64,000 nt of DNA from Streptococcus azizii (GTDB lineage: Bacteria; Bacillota; Bacilli; Lactobacillales; Streptococcaceae). The position numbers and the translations under genes are program-made. The stretch is from the NCBI RefSeq assembly GCF_001984715.1, contig NZ_MSPR01000002.1:62001-126000 (forward strand), written 5' to 3'. The notes beneath the pieces are model-generated. The model was not told where the DNA came from. It saw only the letters and a program-made list of their open reading frames with translations, and made no database searches. Below, piece after piece: positions 16,841 through 26,776 of the stretch. Numbering within the stretch: position 1 is the first letter of the stretch; every line of letters begins with the position of its first letter.

Positions 16841-17571
16841 TAATCATCATTTGCAATAAAGCCATCATTTGGAATAACGTGATGCTCTGCGATTTTGCCA
16901 TTTATAAAACGGATACCGTGTAAAACGCCACCATAAACAGCTCCGCCATCCATACCAATCTTGCCGTCAGCTGTTTGCCAGAGTGTCGCACTTTGTATCG
17001 GTTCCCCTGTTAGATAGGTCGTAGGGGTATGCCCAAAGACAATCCCTTTTCCAGTCTTATTTTCTGCCCTATGAAAGGAGTCTCGTAGCCAGACCTTCTG
17101 ATAATCTGTCGTATCTTGCCACCTATCCAAAGTCAAATCAAGCCCAGCGTGGACAAAGATCAATTCCTCGGTTTCTAGATAAAAGGGTAGTTGGCGGATA
17201 AAGGCAACTAAATCAGCCGCTTCTTCCATCACACGTTTGGCGTCTTCAATCCCATCTACAGGAGCTTCTAAGGGTCGTCCTAAAATGGAATTGATCGTTG
17301 TATCGCCACCATTTCGTCTGTAATGTTCATAACGTTCGCACGGTTCATCTAGCCAAGCCAAAAACATGTATTCGTGATTGCCTGATAAACAGGTCGCTTT
17401 TTTTTGCTCCACCAAATCTTTGACCCGCTCCAAAACAGCTCTTCCATTTTCCCCACGATCAATCAAATCACCTAGAAAGAGAAGCTGATCCTCCCCGTTC
17501 CACCGGTGGAGAAGGGTTTCAAGCATCCCTGCCTTGCCGTGAATGTCTCCGATGACAAAGTAATTCGACAT
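16840..17571 (-). CDS. Metallophosphoesterase (serine/threonine phosphatase-like)
   Basis: A 243-aa calcineurin-like phosphoesterase with the motif series GDIHGK (8-13), GDLIDRG (34-40), SGNHEY (near 63) and a late His motif FVHAGLD plus FGHTPT. All metal ligands are present. Homologues act as protein phosphatases or Ap4A hydrolases; which applies here cannot be told. It starts 8 bp after the recN stop, so it is part of the same operon. Confidence 0.85.
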   Translation of the reverse strand: MSNYFVIGDIHGKAGMLETLLHRWNGEDQLLFLGDLIDRGENGRAVLERVKDLVEQKKATCLSGNHEYMFLAWLDEPCERYEHYRRNGGDTTINSILGRPLEAPVDGIEDAKRVMEEAADLVAFIRQLPFYLETEELIFVHAGLDLTLDRWQDTTDYQKVWLRDSFHRAENKTGKGIVFGHTPTTYLTGEPIQSATLWQTADGKIGMDGGAVYGGVLHGIRFINGKIAEHHVIPNDGFIANDD

Positions 17572-17579
17572 CTACTGTC

Positions 17580-19241
17580 TCATCCTTTCCTTAATAGTTC
17601 CTTAGCCTGAGTCAAGGCAGCTTCTGTCACATTTTCACCAGCTAGCATTTTTGCAACTTCCTCAATGCGCTCCTCGGTCGTTAAGAGACGAGCTCGGGAA
17701 ACGGTAGAATGATCATCACTAATTTTTTCGATAAAAAACTGGTAATCCGCTATAGCAATGACCTGTGGCAGGTGAGAAATAGCTAAGACTTGACCTTGTG
17801 AGCCAATCTTGTAAATCTTTTGAGCAATGGCTTGGGCGACACGGCCAGATACTCCTGTGTCCACTTCATCAAAGACGATGCTGGTCTTGCCTTCCTTACG
17901 GGCGAAAGCAGACTTAATCGCCAGCATCAAGCGGGATAGTTCCCCTCCACTTGCTACTCTAACAAGAGGTTTAAAATCTTCTCCTGGATTGGTGGATATA
18001 TAAAATTCCACCTGTTCATTGCCCTCGCGACCAAACTTGGCCTTGCTAAAGCGGACTTGAAACTCTACCTTTTCCATATAGAGATCCTTTAGCTCTTGCT
18101 TAATCTCTTGTTCCAAGTTTTCTGCCAACAAATGGCGAGCATTGGCTAAGTCAGCTGCCAAACGAATCAGGTTCTTCTCACGAGCTTTTAAATCCCTTTC
18201 AAGATGATCAGACGGACTATCTGCTCCTGTTAACAGCTGGTACTCCTTGGTAATCTGTTCCAAATAATCTAAGACATCATCTACAGCCCCCCCATATTTG
18301 CGGGTAATACTATAGATTAGATCCAAACGGCTTTCCACCTGCATGAGGCGATTACCATCAAAATCAAGTCCATCAACCATGCTCTCTAAACGTTTCGTCA
18401 CATCTTCTAAGACATAGTAAGTCTCAGAAAGACTGCCAGCTAGGTCCTTGTACTTCGGGTCGAATGCTTCAATGGATTCTAAATCATGCATCGCAGAGCG
18501 GACATTTCCCAGGCTAGAAAACGTTTCATTGTCTAGCATGGTATAGGCATTGGTCAAGGTATCTGCAATCTGCTTATGATTCAACAGCCTATCCCGCTCC
18601 TGATGCAGGTCCTTATCCTCTCCCACCTTCAAATCTGCCGCTTCTATTTCAGCCATCTGGTATTCGAGCATCTCAATGCGCGCCTTATTCTCCTCTTGAC
18701 TTTTCTGAATGGTCAGTACCTGTTTACGCAATGTTTTATAGGATTCAAAAGCAAGTTTATAATCTGTTTTTAATTGGAAAAATGCTTCATCTCCAAACTC
18801 ATCGAGCATGGCAATATGATGTTGTGCCCGCATCAGTTCTTCCTGATCATGCTGACCATGGATATCAACCAAATGCTGACCAACGGCCTTTAGGACAGAT
18901 AAGTTGACCATTTGTCCATTGATACGACTGATACTGCGCCCATTTTGCAAAATCTCACGCCGAATAATCAACTCATCTGATACTTCTAAGCCCTGCTCTT
19001 CCAAGAGTTCACGCAAACTTCGGCTCTGCTCAATCGAAAATAGGCCCTCAATCTCAGCCTTGGGCATGCCGTGTCGAATAACATCGGTCGTTGCCCTACT
19101 TCCTAACATCATATTCATGGCATCGATAATGATCGATTTTCCAGCACCTGTTTCCCCTGTGAGGACAATCATTCCTTGTTCAAAATGAAGGGAAAGCTCT
19201 TCAATAATGGCAAAATTTTTAATGGACATTTCAAGTAACAT
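17580..19241 (-). CDS. recN: DNA repair protein RecN
   Basis: An SMC-like ATPase for double-strand break repair. It has 553 aa. Walker A GETGAGKS lies at residues 29-36, long coiled coils fill the middle (about 150-360), and the C-terminal Walker B region reads VFDEVDTGVSGRVA. It starts MLLEMSIKNFAIIEE, matching streptococcal RecN. It lies 6 bp after argR, in the common argR-recN arrangement of Firmicutes. Confidence 0.95.
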   Translation of the reverse strand: MLLEMSIKNFAIIEELSLHFEQGMIVLTGETGAGKSIIIDAMNMMLGSRATTDVIRHGMPKAEIEGLFSIEQSRSLRELLEEQGLEVSDELIIRREILQNGRSISRINGQMVNLSVLKAVGQHLVDIHGQHDQEELMRAQHHIAMLDEFGDEAFFQLKTDYKLAFESYKTLRKQVLTIQKSQEENKARIEMLEYQMAEIEAADLKVGEDKDLHQERDRLLNHKQIADTLTNAYTMLDNETFSSLGNVRSAMHDLESIEAFDPKYKDLAGSLSETYYVLEDVTKRLESMVDGLDFDGNRLMQVESRLDLIYSITRKYGGAVDDVLDYLEQITKEYQLLTGADSPSDHLERDLKAREKNLIRLAADLANARHLLAENLEQEIKQELKDLYMEKVEFQVRFSKAKFGREGNEQVEFYISTNPGEDFKPLVRVASGGELSRLMLAIKSAFARKEGKTSIVFDEVDTGVSGRVAQAIAQKIYKIGSQGQVLAISHLPQVIAIADYQFFIEKISDDHSTVSRARLLTTEERIEEVAKMLAGENVTEAALTQAKELLRKG

Positions 19242-19247
19242 GACAAC

Positions 19248-19679
19248 CTACCAATTTTTTATCGTTTCTAATACTTCTAGTGCCTTGTCTTTATCCCGTA
19301 CAATCATCAAAATGGTATCATCATCTGAAATGATACTAAAAATAGCATCTGCAAAGACTTCAACAATCTGATTTTTTACAAAAGCTGTACTTCCTGGCAC
19401 CAGCTTTAAATTCAGCATATTATCCAAACTCTCCGATGATAAGATATTTCTTTCAGCCAGCTTTAGATTGGATGTCTTAGCTTTTGGTAACTCGTAGATA
19501 TAGCTATTATCCTTCAATGGTATTTTGACAATCCCCAATTCCTTGATATCACGAGATACCGTTGCCTGTGTCGCAGTTATACCAGACTGCCGGAGATGTT
19601 CCACAATTTCTTCCTGCGTACCGATTTCAAAATCCGTTACAAATTTTCTAATGTTCTCTAAACGTTCTTTTTTTCTCAT
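19248..19679 (-). CDS. argR: Arginine repressor ArgR/AhrC
   Basis: A 143-aa transcription regulator. The N-terminal winged helix carries TQATVSRDIKELGIVK (about residues 36-51) and the C-terminal oligomerisation and arginine-binding domain ends in ISDDDTILMIVRDKDKA. It overlaps the end of tlyA by 32 bp. Streptococci often carry several paralogues; this one is at the conserved recN locus. Confidence 0.92.
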   Translation of the reverse strand: MRKKERLENIRKFVTDFEIGTQEEIVEHLRQSGITATQATVSRDIKELGIVKIPLKDNSYIYELPKAKTSNLKLAERNILSSESLDNMLNLKLVPGSTAFVKNQIVEVFADAIFSIISDDDTILMIVRDKDKALEVLETIKNW

Positions 19680-20487
19680 CGTTAAATTCCTTATGCGCCT
19701 GCTCTACGATGGTTTCAATAGCGACTGTCACTTGATTTTCAGCAGGGGTCTCTTTTTTGAAATAAGCTAAAAACTCCACATTGCCATGCCCACCCTGAAT
19801 AGGGGAAAAATCAAGTGCCTTGATGGTAAATCCTGCTTCTACCGCAAAAGATGCTACCTTTTCCAAGACCATGCGATGAACGGCTCTATCCTTGATAATC
19901 CCTTTCTTTCCAATCTGCTCACGACCTGCTTCAAATTGTGGTTTAATCAAGGCAACCACTTCTCCTCCATCCGCTAAAATAGCTGACAGGGCTGGCAAAA
20001 TCAAGCTGAGGGAAATAAAACTGACATCAATACTAGCAAACTGTGGTATCCGTTCAAAATCACTGGCTTTGGCGTAGCGAAAATTGAACTGCTCCATACT
20101 GACCACCCGCTCGTCCTGGCGAATTTTCCAGGCCAACTGGTTGGTTCCTACATCAACAGCATAGACCAAATCAGCTCCATTTTGCAAGAGGACATCAGTA
20201 AAGCCACCCGTCGAAGCACCAATATCGAGAGCCGTTTTCCCAGCCACCGACAAGTCAAATACCTGCAATGCCTTCTCTAATTTTAAGCCACCACGACTGA
20301 CGTACTTCATCTGCTCACCTTTTAACTTTAGTTCGGTGTTCTCCTCTATCTTTTCACCAGGCTTGTCATAGCGCTCGCCATTGATGACAGAGATTACTAA
20401 ACCAGCCATAACACCTCGCTTGGCCTGTTCTCGCGTTTCAAAAAGTCCTTGTCTGTAGGCCAGTACATCTACTCTTTCCTTAGCCAT
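19648..20487 (-). CDS. tlyA: TlyA family rRNA (cytidine-2'-O)-methyltransferase
   Basis: A 279-aa protein annotated as hemolysin in older work but related to rRNA 2'-O-methyltransferases. The N-terminal S4 RNA-binding domain (residues 3-65) is followed by an FtsJ-like Rossmann domain with DIGASTGGFTD at 88-98 and the catalytic KDKE-type residues downstream. It overlaps ispA upstream by 8 bp and argR downstream. Confidence 0.9.
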   Translation of the reverse strand: MAKERVDVLAYRQGLFETREQAKRGVMAGLVISVINGERYDKPGEKIEENTELKLKGEQMKYVSRGGLKLEKALQVFDLSVAGKTALDIGASTGGFTDVLLQNGADLVYAVDVGTNQLAWKIRQDERVVSMEQFNFRYAKASDFERIPQFASIDVSFISLSLILPALSAILADGGEVVALIKPQFEAGREQIGKKGIIKDRAVHRMVLEKVASFAVEAGFTIKALDFSPIQGGHGNVEFLAYFKKETPAENQVTVAIETIVEQAHKEFNDEKKRTFREH

Positions 20488-21355
20488 CTAATCGTAAACC
20501 TTCTACTATTTCTCGAATCTTGTCCGCCTGAAAGCTAGACTGTGCTTCCAATGCCGCTAGACCTGACACTACCTTATCTAAGGTCATCTCTAAATAAGCC
20601 GTTGCCTCCTGCAATCCGAGCAGGGCAGGATAGGTGGATTTAGCTGCGACAAGATCTTTTTTAGGAGTTTTTCCTAACTCTTCAAAACTGGCAGTCACAT
20701 CTAAAATATCGTCTCGAACTTGGAAAGCCAAGCCAAGCCATTCACCGATTTCTCGCAGTACAGCTTTATGATGCTCTTCCACTCCAACAATAATTCCTGC
20801 TGCTACAAATGGATAAGCCAGAAGTTTTCCTGTTTTGTGGGCATGCACATCTTGTAATTCAGCCAAGGTCAGGCTCCGCTTTTCTCCTTGCATATCAAGA
20901 ACCTGTCCACCGACCATACCAAAGGTTCCTGCTGCTTGAGAAAGCTCTGCAATCAACTCTACTCGAACCTGACTAGGAAGCTCAGACATTGCCACCAAAG
21001 CATAGGAGTCAAGAAAAAGACTGTCTCCTGCCAAAATGGCCATATCCTCACCAAATTTCTTATGGCTAGTCAAACGACCACGACGATAATCATCGTCATC
21101 CATAACAGGCAAGTCATCGTGAATCAAGCTACCTGTATGAATCATTTCAAGGGCAGCCGCCACCTGCATGTGGGCTTGTGTCAAGGATAGACCAAATCCC
21201 TCCAAAAGTTCCAAAAACAAGAGGGGGCGCAATCGCTTACCTCCCGCCTGAACGGAGTAGAGAATGGTCTCCACCAAACGAGGCGCCACCGACCTCTCAC
21301 TATAAAAGTCCAGCATAACCTGCTCAAGCCAAGTCAATCGTTCTACCTGATTCAT
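20480..21355 (-). CDS. ispA: Polyprenyl (farnesyl/geranylgeranyl) diphosphate synthase
   Basis: Builds C15-C20 prenyl diphosphates from IPP and DMAPP, the downstream use of the mevalonate pathway encoded at 8.5-12.8 kb. It has 291 aa. The first Asp-rich motif is [14 protein letters not shown] at about 80-93 and the second is DDILD near residue 217. The start overlaps the xseB stop by 4 bp, the classic xseA-xseB-ispA arrangement. Confidence 0.93.
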   Translation of the reverse strand: MNQVERLTWLEQVMLDFYSERSVAPRLVETILYSVQAGGKRLRPLLFLELLEGFGLSLTQAHMQVAAALEMIHTGSLIHDDLPVMDDDDYRRGRLTSHKKFGEDMAILAGDSLFLDSYALVAMSELPSQVRVELIAELSQAAGTFGMVGGQVLDMQGEKRSLTLAELQDVHAHKTGKLLAYPFVAAGIIVGVEEHHKAVLREIGEWLGLAFQVRDDILDVTASFEELGKTPKKDLVAAKSTYPALLGLQEATAYLEMTLDKVVSGLAALEAQSSFQADKIREIVEGLRLDG

Positions 21356-21564
21356 TCCATATCCATTTCCGTTCCATCTGCTTGCATAACCTTCACTAAG
21401 GTTTTTTCTGCCTGATTCAGCGTTTCTTGTAGTTCTTTTGACAATTTCATCCCCTTTTGAAATTCAGTCAATGCATCTTCTAACGCTATATTACCACTTT
21501 CCAAGCGTCCTACGATCTGTTCCAAGTCTGCTAAATTTTCCTCAAATTTCTTTTGCTTTGACAT
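21352..21564 (-). CDS. xseB: Exodeoxyribonuclease VII small subunit
   Basis: A 70-aa helical protein that binds the large subunit Xse[19 protein letters not shown] is the family signature. Overlaps xseA by 23 bp and ispA by 4 bp. Confidence 0.94.
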   Translation of the reverse strand: MSKQKKFEENLADLEQIVGRLESGNIALEDALTEFQKGMKLSKELQETLNQAEKTLVKVMQADGTEMDME

Positions 21565-22882
21565 CTTTTATCTCCACTTCTAGGTGACCATCGCGTAGCT
21601 GAATGGTCACATTTTCTTTCGTTTGAACCTTATGAATACTGTCTATCACGTGTTCATCTTGCTTTACAATCGCATAGCCTCTTGCCACGATTCGATGAGT
21701 ATCCAACAGTAAGAGACTCTCAGACAAACGTTTCACTTCTGCCTTCTGGTAATCCAACATCGCGGTCATACTACTCTGCAACAAGCGTTGCTGCTGCCCT
21801 AGCTTCTCCTGATAGAGGAGAAGCCTCTGCATCGGTGAACAAGCCAAGAGGCGTTGCGCCAAGACTTGACTGCGTTTTTGCCCCTCATTTCTATATTCGG
21901 AAATCGATTGCTTAAGACGCAGTTGTAGCTGATCTATCTTTTGCACATAGGCATCATACAGTCGCTCTGGTTGCCTGAAAATCACGGAATGAATCAGTTT
22001 TTCTAAACGTTCACGGTCATACTTCAAGCGACTTCCCACCGCCTTATTCATCCGATTTTCTTGCTGTTTCAGATGAGTCAACACATCCAATTTAGTCACA
22101 GGTGTAGCCAGTTCTGCTGCAGCTGTTGGGGTAGCAGCCCGCCTATCTGCCACAAAGTCTACTAGCGTTGTATCAGTTTCATGTCCGACACTGGAAATGA
22201 TTGGAATCCTCGACTCAAAAACTGCCCGCACCAGCTCTTCTTCATTAAAAGCCCACAAATCCTCAATGGAGCCACCGCCTCGGCCAACAATCAAAACATC
22301 CAAATCCTTGCGTTCATTGGCTCTCTGGATAGTTTGTGCAATCTCTGCCGCTGCTCCCTCTCCTTGTACCTTAGTCGGATACAGCACCACTTCTCGACCT
22401 GGAAACCGCCTGCTAACCGTCGTGATAATATCTCGGATGACCGCACCACTGGGACTCGTCACCACACCGATTTTTTGGGCAAATTGTGGCAAGGGCTGTT
22501 TGAATTTGTCTTGAAAAAGACCTTCATCACCTAACTTCTTTTTCAGCTGCTCAAACTGAATAGCCAGGGCGCCTATCCCATCTGGCTCAGCCCTTTCAAT
22601 GATAATGGAATAGCTACCACCTGGCTCATAGAGTTGAACTCTTCCAACAACATTGACCTTCATACCCTCTTCCAAATCAAAGCTAAGACTCTTATAAACA
22701 CCCGCCCAAATTGTCGCCTGTATGACTGCTGTTTCATCCTTGAGGGAAAAATATTGGTGGGTCGGACGCTTGCGGAAGTTAGAAACCTGCCCTGTTAGAT
22801 AGACCTTTTCCAGATATGGATCTCGGTCAAACTTTAATTTCAAATACTTGGTCAAATGACTGACCGATAAATAATCTGGCAT
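21542..22882 (-). CDS. xseA: Exodeoxyribonuclease VII large subunit
   Basis: The catalytic subunit of a single-strand exonuclease. It has 446 aa: an N-terminal OB fold (to about residue 100), the nuclease core with [13 protein letters not shown] and [16 protein letters not shown], then a long coiled-coil C-terminal region. First gene of the operon running to the phosphoesterase. Confidence 0.95.
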   Translation of the reverse strand: MPDYLSVSHLTKYLKLKFDRDPYLEKVYLTGQVSNFRKRPTHQYFSLKDETAVIQATIWAGVYKSLSFDLEEGMKVNVVGRVQLYEPGGSYSIIIERAEPDGIGALAIQFEQLKKKLGDEGLFQDKFKQPLPQFAQKIGVVTSPSGAVIRDIITTVSRRFPGREVVLYPTKVQGEGAAAEIAQTIQRANERKDLDVLIVGRGGGSIEDLWAFNEEELVRAVFESRIPIISSVGHETDTTLVDFVADRRAATPTAAAELATPVTKLDVLTHLKQQENRMNKAVGSRLKYDRERLEKLIHSVIFRQPERLYDAYVQKIDQLQLRLKQSISEYRNEGQKRSQVLAQRLLACSPMQRLLLYQEKLGQQQRLLQSSMTAMLDYQKAEVKRLSESLLLLDTHRIVARGYAIVKQDEHVIDSIHKVQTKENVTIQLRDGHLEVEIKDVKAKEI

Positions 22883-22919
22883 GCCTCCCCTTTCTCATTT
22901 CCTCTTGAATATCTATATA

Positions 22920-22925
22920 ATTATA
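22920..22925 (-). promoter_or_regulatory. xseA operon extended -10
   Basis: Minus-strand TATAAT preceded by TGG, 38 nt upstream of the xseA start. The rest of 22926-23140 holds nothing recognised. Confidence 0.6.
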
Positions 22926-23142
22926 CCATTATTTTGTATAAAACCGAAACATTATCCTTGGAACCCCATCTTATATTCAATGACCATCCATGTCCAATTA
23001 GGCGACACCGATACAGATAGAAGGTTGCTATTCTTTTCTGCTCCTCCTATTCCCTTCAAACAGGATAAAATTATTGAGAAAAATTGTGCCCTTTCTTATT
23101 TCTAATTCCCAATAAAACCAAGAGTCGAAGAATAGGAGAGAC

Positions 23143-23213
23143 ACAAAAACAGCAACCATCTGGCTGCTGTTTTCGGGAGATTATGAAAAATATTTAGGAT
23201 TGAGATTAGTATA
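23143..23213 (-). ncRNA. Small RNA candidate B with its -10 box
   Basis: Minus-strand TATACT at 23208-23213, then six bases, then the 26-nt segment identical to candidate A (23176-23201), ending CATAATCTCC. The terminator differs in sequence from that of candidate A (AAACAGCAGCC with GGTTGCTGTTT, 23147-23173) but is followed by the same TTTTTGTG. Predicted RNA about 23201-23143. It lies between folD and xseA and is read on the same strand as both. Confidence 0.7.
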
Positions 23214-23233
23214 CCCTAATCCAGACTTTCTGC

Positions 23234-23254
23234 CATCGGTCTTAGGGCTGATTT
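23234..23254 (-). promoter_or_regulatory. Conserved box upstream of small RNA B (copy 3 of 3)
   Basis: On the minus strand AAATCAGCCCTAAGACCGATG, whose first 19 bases equal 8355-8373. It lies 20 nt before the TATACT, as for small RNA A. It overlaps the last folD codons and stop, so conservation here serves two purposes. Confidence 0.5.
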
Positions 23255-24120
23255 AGTTCCTGTGCTTGCAGAGCCAGAAATCTTTCACAGGCTTGGTAGG
23301 TCTGTTCCATCAGCATAGTAATCGTCATCGGTCCTACCCCACCTGGGACAGGGGTAATCAAACTGGCGATTGGCTCTACCGCCGCAAAATCCACATCGCC
23401 ACAGAGTTTACCATTTTCGTCACGGTTCATACCAACATCGATAACAACTGCCCCCTCCTTGACAAAGTCAGCTGTAACAAATTTTGCACGTCCAATAGCA
23501 ACGACTAAGATATCTGCACGGCGTGCTAACTCCGCCAAGTGTTTCGTTCGCGAATGGGCGATGGTCACCGTTGCATTTGCATCCAGCAAGAGCTGAGCCA
23601 TAGGTTTACCGACAATATTGGAACGTCCGATGACGAGCGCATTCTTGCCTTCAAGCTCCACACCATATTCCTTAAACATTTCCATGATTCCAGCAGGTGT
23701 TGAAGGAATCATCATCGGATGGCCTGACCAAAATTTCCCCATATTGGTTGGGTGAAAACCATCCACATCTTTTTCAGGAGAGATGGCAAAGAGGACGTTT
23801 TCCTCATCAATGTGGTCTGGCAAAGGGAGTTGCACCAAGATTCCATGCCAGGCAGGGTCTTGGTTGTACTTGTCAATCAGTTGCAAGAGCTCTTCTTCTG
23901 AAATGGATTCTCTCACGCGTACCACTTCGCTACGGAATCCTGCTGCCAAGGCTGAGCGTTCTTTATTGCGCACATAGACTTGACTAGCTGGATTTTCCCC
24001 AACTAAAATCACCACTAAGCCTGGTTCCTCACCCGTTTCCGCCTTTAGCTTGGCTGTTTTTTCTGCTAATCGTCCTTGCATCTTTGCCGCAAGAGCTTTT
24101 CCATCCATTACTGCCACCAT
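23242..24120 (-). CDS. folD: Methylenetetrahydrofolate dehydrogenase / methenyltetrahydrofolate cyclohydrolase
   Basis: A bifunctional one-carbon enzyme, 292 aa. The catalytic region has YVRNK with Lys near residue 55, and the signatures [17 protein letters not shown] and GRSNIVGKP are all present; it ends with [11 protein letters not shown] prefer the ATG at 24118-24120 (GAGGTG ribosome site); a GTG two codons upstream is possible. The 3' end overlaps the box of small RNA B. Confidence 0.94.
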   Translation of the reverse strand: MVAVMDGKALAAKMQGRLAEKTAKLKAETGEEPGLVVILVGENPASQVYVRNKERSALAAGFRSEVVRVRESISEEELLQLIDKYNQDPAWHGILVQLPLPDHIDEENVLFAISPEKDVDGFHPTNMGKFWSGHPMMIPSTPAGIMEMFKEYGVELEGKNALVIGRSNIVGKPMAQLLLDANATVTIAHSRTKHLAELARRADILVVAIGRAKFVTADFVKEGAVVIDVGMNRDENGKLCGDVDFAAVEPIASLITPVPGGVGPMTITMLMEQTYQACERFLALQAQELNQP

Positions 24121-24254
24121 CGTCACCTCATCTCATTTTTCTACATTATACTACAAATCCGCTAGACTGACTAGGGCTGCACCTTATCATCATACCAAGG
24201 TTCGGGAGAGAGTTATTGATCCCACAACACTTTTTCCAAATAATGCTACTTCAC

Positions 24255-24477
24255 CTCACTAAAAATCAACAGTAGACTAGGAAACGAAAGATACAAAGGG
24301 CGTATAAAAAGCGAATGAAAAATAGGAGATTGACGACGTGTTTGTTGAACACCTTCTTAACCTCGCTCTTTCGTTTTTAGGCTCGGGCTTCTGTGGTCAC
24401 TTTCGTATTTCTAGGTGGCCAGTTGAAACAGTTCACCGAAACTCCTGACCAAGTAGCCTTTTGATGTTTAAAAAGTA
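24255..24477. repeat. RUP-like composite element
   Basis: It begins CTCACTAAAAATCAACAGTAG and ends CCTTTTGATGTTTAAAAAGTA, both slightly diverged. Inside is the AAGATACAAAGGGCGT unit with GTGTTTGTTGAACAC. It fills most of the gap between folD and the Feo genes; 24127-24254 shows only the folD upstream region. Confidence 0.65.
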
Positions 24478-24484
24478 TTATCTG

Positions 24485-24628
24485 TTATCTTTTAGTAGAA
24501 TGTCGCATTTCTTCCTTGATAGGACAGCTACATTGACACTCTCCGCAGGACCCCTTTCCCTTAATAAAGCTACGCAATCCAGCTACAACCCCGAGTGCAA
24601 TCAGCGTTGTCAGAATAATAGTTGCCAT
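24485..24628 (-). CDS. FeoB-associated Cys-rich membrane protein, 47 aa
   Basis: The sequence begins MATIILTTLIALGVVAGL, one membrane helix, followed by a Cys-rich turn CGECQCSC and a basic tail. This is the small FeoB-associated Cys-rich protein found after feoB in many Firmicutes, possibly an iron-handling partner. The ATG at 24626-24628 follows GAGG at 7 nt, 9 bp after the feoB stop. The gene ends 8 bp from a RUP-like element. Confidence 0.8.
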   Translation of the reverse strand: MATIILTTLIALGVVAGLRSFIKGKGSCGECQCSCPIKEEMRHSTKR

Positions 24629-24637
24629 CTTTTTTCC

Positions 24638-26776
24638 TCATTTCTGTGCGAAAGCTAGATTTTTCAAGCTGATAATCTGTTCCTGCTGACTTCTAGGCTT
24701 TCTGACGACCCAGTAAACCATCAGAAGCAAGAAGAACAGAGCCAGAATAGTCCAGATTGTGGATGCCTGTCCATAGAGTAACACCAAGCCTAGTTGGTAA
24801 ATCACAAAACTCACCACGTAGGCTAATCCTGTCTGAAATCCAATCGCCCCCAGGGTCCATTTGACATCATTCATTTCCCGTTTAATGGCTCCAATCGCCG
24901 CAAAACACGGAGCGCAAAGCAGATTGAAGGTCAAGAAAGAATAGGCTGCTAGGGCGGAGTAATCCGCCAACAAGGCCTGGGTCAAGCCATCTTGCGAACT
25001 ATCATGATAGAGAATACCAAACGTTGCTACTACCGTTTCTTTTGCCGCAAGTCCTGTTACAGCTGCCACCGTTGCACGCCAATTTCCAAAGCCAAGTGGC
25101 TCGAAAATCCAAGCAACCATTTTACCAAGGTCTGCTAATATGGATTGGTCTGTTTCAACCGCCTGCATGGCAAAATTATAAGAAGATAAGAACCAAATCA
25201 ACACTGTCAAACTAAAAATAATGGTCCCCGCCCGCTTCATAAAACTCAGAGCCTTGACAAAGGCATAGCGCAAGACCGTACTCATCTTCGGCAAATGATA
25301 GGTCGGTAATTCCATGATGAATGGACTAGTGTAGCCTCCCAAAAAGCGAGTTTTCTTGAGAGCAATCCCCGATAAAACAATCGCTGCCAAACCAAGAAAG
25401 TAGGTCGATGGGGCAATCAGGGGATTATCTGGGAAAAAGGCCCCTGCAATCAAAGCAATGATTTCCAACTTGGCCGAGCAAGGCATAAAGGTCGCTGTCA
25501 TAATGGTAATTTTGCGATCCCGTTCATTTTCAATGGTCCGGCTAGCCATAATCGCTGGCACCCCACATCCCGTCGCAATGAGCATCGGAATAAAGGATTT
25601 CCCCGAGAGACCAAAGCGCCTAAAAATTCGGTCCATGACAAAGGCAATGCGGCTCATATAGCCAATGTCCTCTAAAATTCCCAGACAGACAAAAAGAACA
25701 AAGATCTGTGGTAAGAAGCCAAGTACCGTCCCCACACCCGCTACAATGCCATCTAGAATAAGAGACTCCAACCAACCAGCCACCTGCAAGGCTTCTAGAC
25801 CAGCTTGTACCCAGCTAGGCACTAACTCACCGAACAAGACATCGTTGACCCAGTCGGTCCACATGGTTCCCACTGTCTGAATAGACAAGTAATAGACCAG
25901 AAACATCGCCAGAGCAAAAATGGGCATCGCCAATACACGATTGGTGACAATCTTATCAATTTTATCCGATAGGGTGAGTTTGAAATTTGACTCCTCACTT
26001 TGTACCAATTTTGCAATGCGCTCGATGAAAGCATAACGTTCATTGATGACGATGGATTCGGAGTCTTCTGAAAAAATTTCTTCTGTTATGGCGATAATCT
26101 CAGCAATTTCCGAGCGTTGGACGGGGGATAACTGCAGCTCTGCTTCAACCAAATGGTCCCGTTCAAATAGTTTTATAGCATAAAAGCGTGCTGGTCGCAT
26201 CGGAACGGAATCTCCTAGCACTTCTATAATTTGTGACACAGCTGCTTCAAAACGAGCATCATAAAGGGGAAAAACAATTTCTTCTACCTTCTCTTTGGTA
26301 TGGCGCTGTGCTGCCTTCAAAGCCGCTTCAATCCCCGTGTTTTTGATAGCGCTAGTGGCTACCACTGGTACTCCAAACTGATAGGATAATGTTTCAATAT
26401 CCAGCTGTTTCCCTTGCATCTGCAATAAGTCGCTCATATTGAGAACAATCGTAACAGGAATTCCTGTTTCAATCAGTTGGGTCGTCAAGTAAAGATTACG
26501 CTCTAGATTGGTCGCATCTACCACATTCAAAATAGCGTCTGCTTCCTGACTCAACAAATAGTCTCGCGCCACCTTCTCCTCAGGCGTATAGGGCGACATG
26601 GAATAAATACCCGGCAAATCTTGAAGACTGAGATGCTTGAAATGCCGAATGACACCGCTTTTTCTCTCTACCGTAACCCCAGGCCAGTTTCCGACACGCT
26701 GGTTGGTACCTGTCATCAAGTTGAACAAGCTGGTTTTCCCACTATTGGGATTCCCAATTAACGCAATTTCTGTCAT
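24638..26776 (-). CDS. feoB: Ferrous iron transporter FeoB
   Basis: A 712-aa Fe(II) uptake protein of the membrane. The N-terminal G domain has GNPNSGKTS at 8-16 and DLPG near 53, followed by a helical spacer. The transmembrane core (from about residue 280) has the Gate motifs including FIPMLIATGCGVPAIMASRT and LCAPCFAAIGAI. Its start overlaps feoA by 4 bp. Confidence 0.95.
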   Translation of the reverse strand: MTEIALIGNPNSGKTSLFNLMTGTNQRVGNWPGVTVERKSGVIRHFKHLSLQDLPGIYSMSPYTPEEKVARDYLLSQEADAILNVVDATNLERNLYLTTQLIETGIPVTIVLNMSDLLQMQGKQLDIETLSYQFGVPVVATSAIKNTGIEAALKAAQRHTKEKVEEIVFPLYDARFEAAVSQIIEVLGDSVPMRPARFYAIKLFERDHLVEAELQLSPVQRSEIAEIIAITEEIFSEDSESIVINERYAFIERIAKLVQSEESNFKLTLSDKIDKIVTNRVLAMPIFALAMFLVYYLSIQTVGTMWTDWVNDVLFGELVPSWVQAGLEALQVAGWLESLILDGIVAGVGTVLGFLPQIFVLFVCLGILEDIGYMSRIAFVMDRIFRRFGLSGKSFIPMLIATGCGVPAIMASRTIENERDRKITIMTATFMPCSAKLEIIALIAGAFFPDNPLIAPSTYFLGLAAIVLSGIALKKTRFLGGYTSPFIMELPTYHLPKMSTVLRYAFVKALSFMKRAGTIIFSLTVLIWFLSSYNFAMQAVETDQSILADLGKMVAWIFEPLGFGNWRATVAAVTGLAAKETVVATFGILYHDSSQDGLTQALLADYSALAAYSFLTFNLLCAPCFAAIGAIKREMNDVKWTLGAIGFQTGLAYVVSFVIYQLGLVLLYGQASTIWTILALFFLLLMVYWVVRKPRSQQEQIISLKNLAFAQK

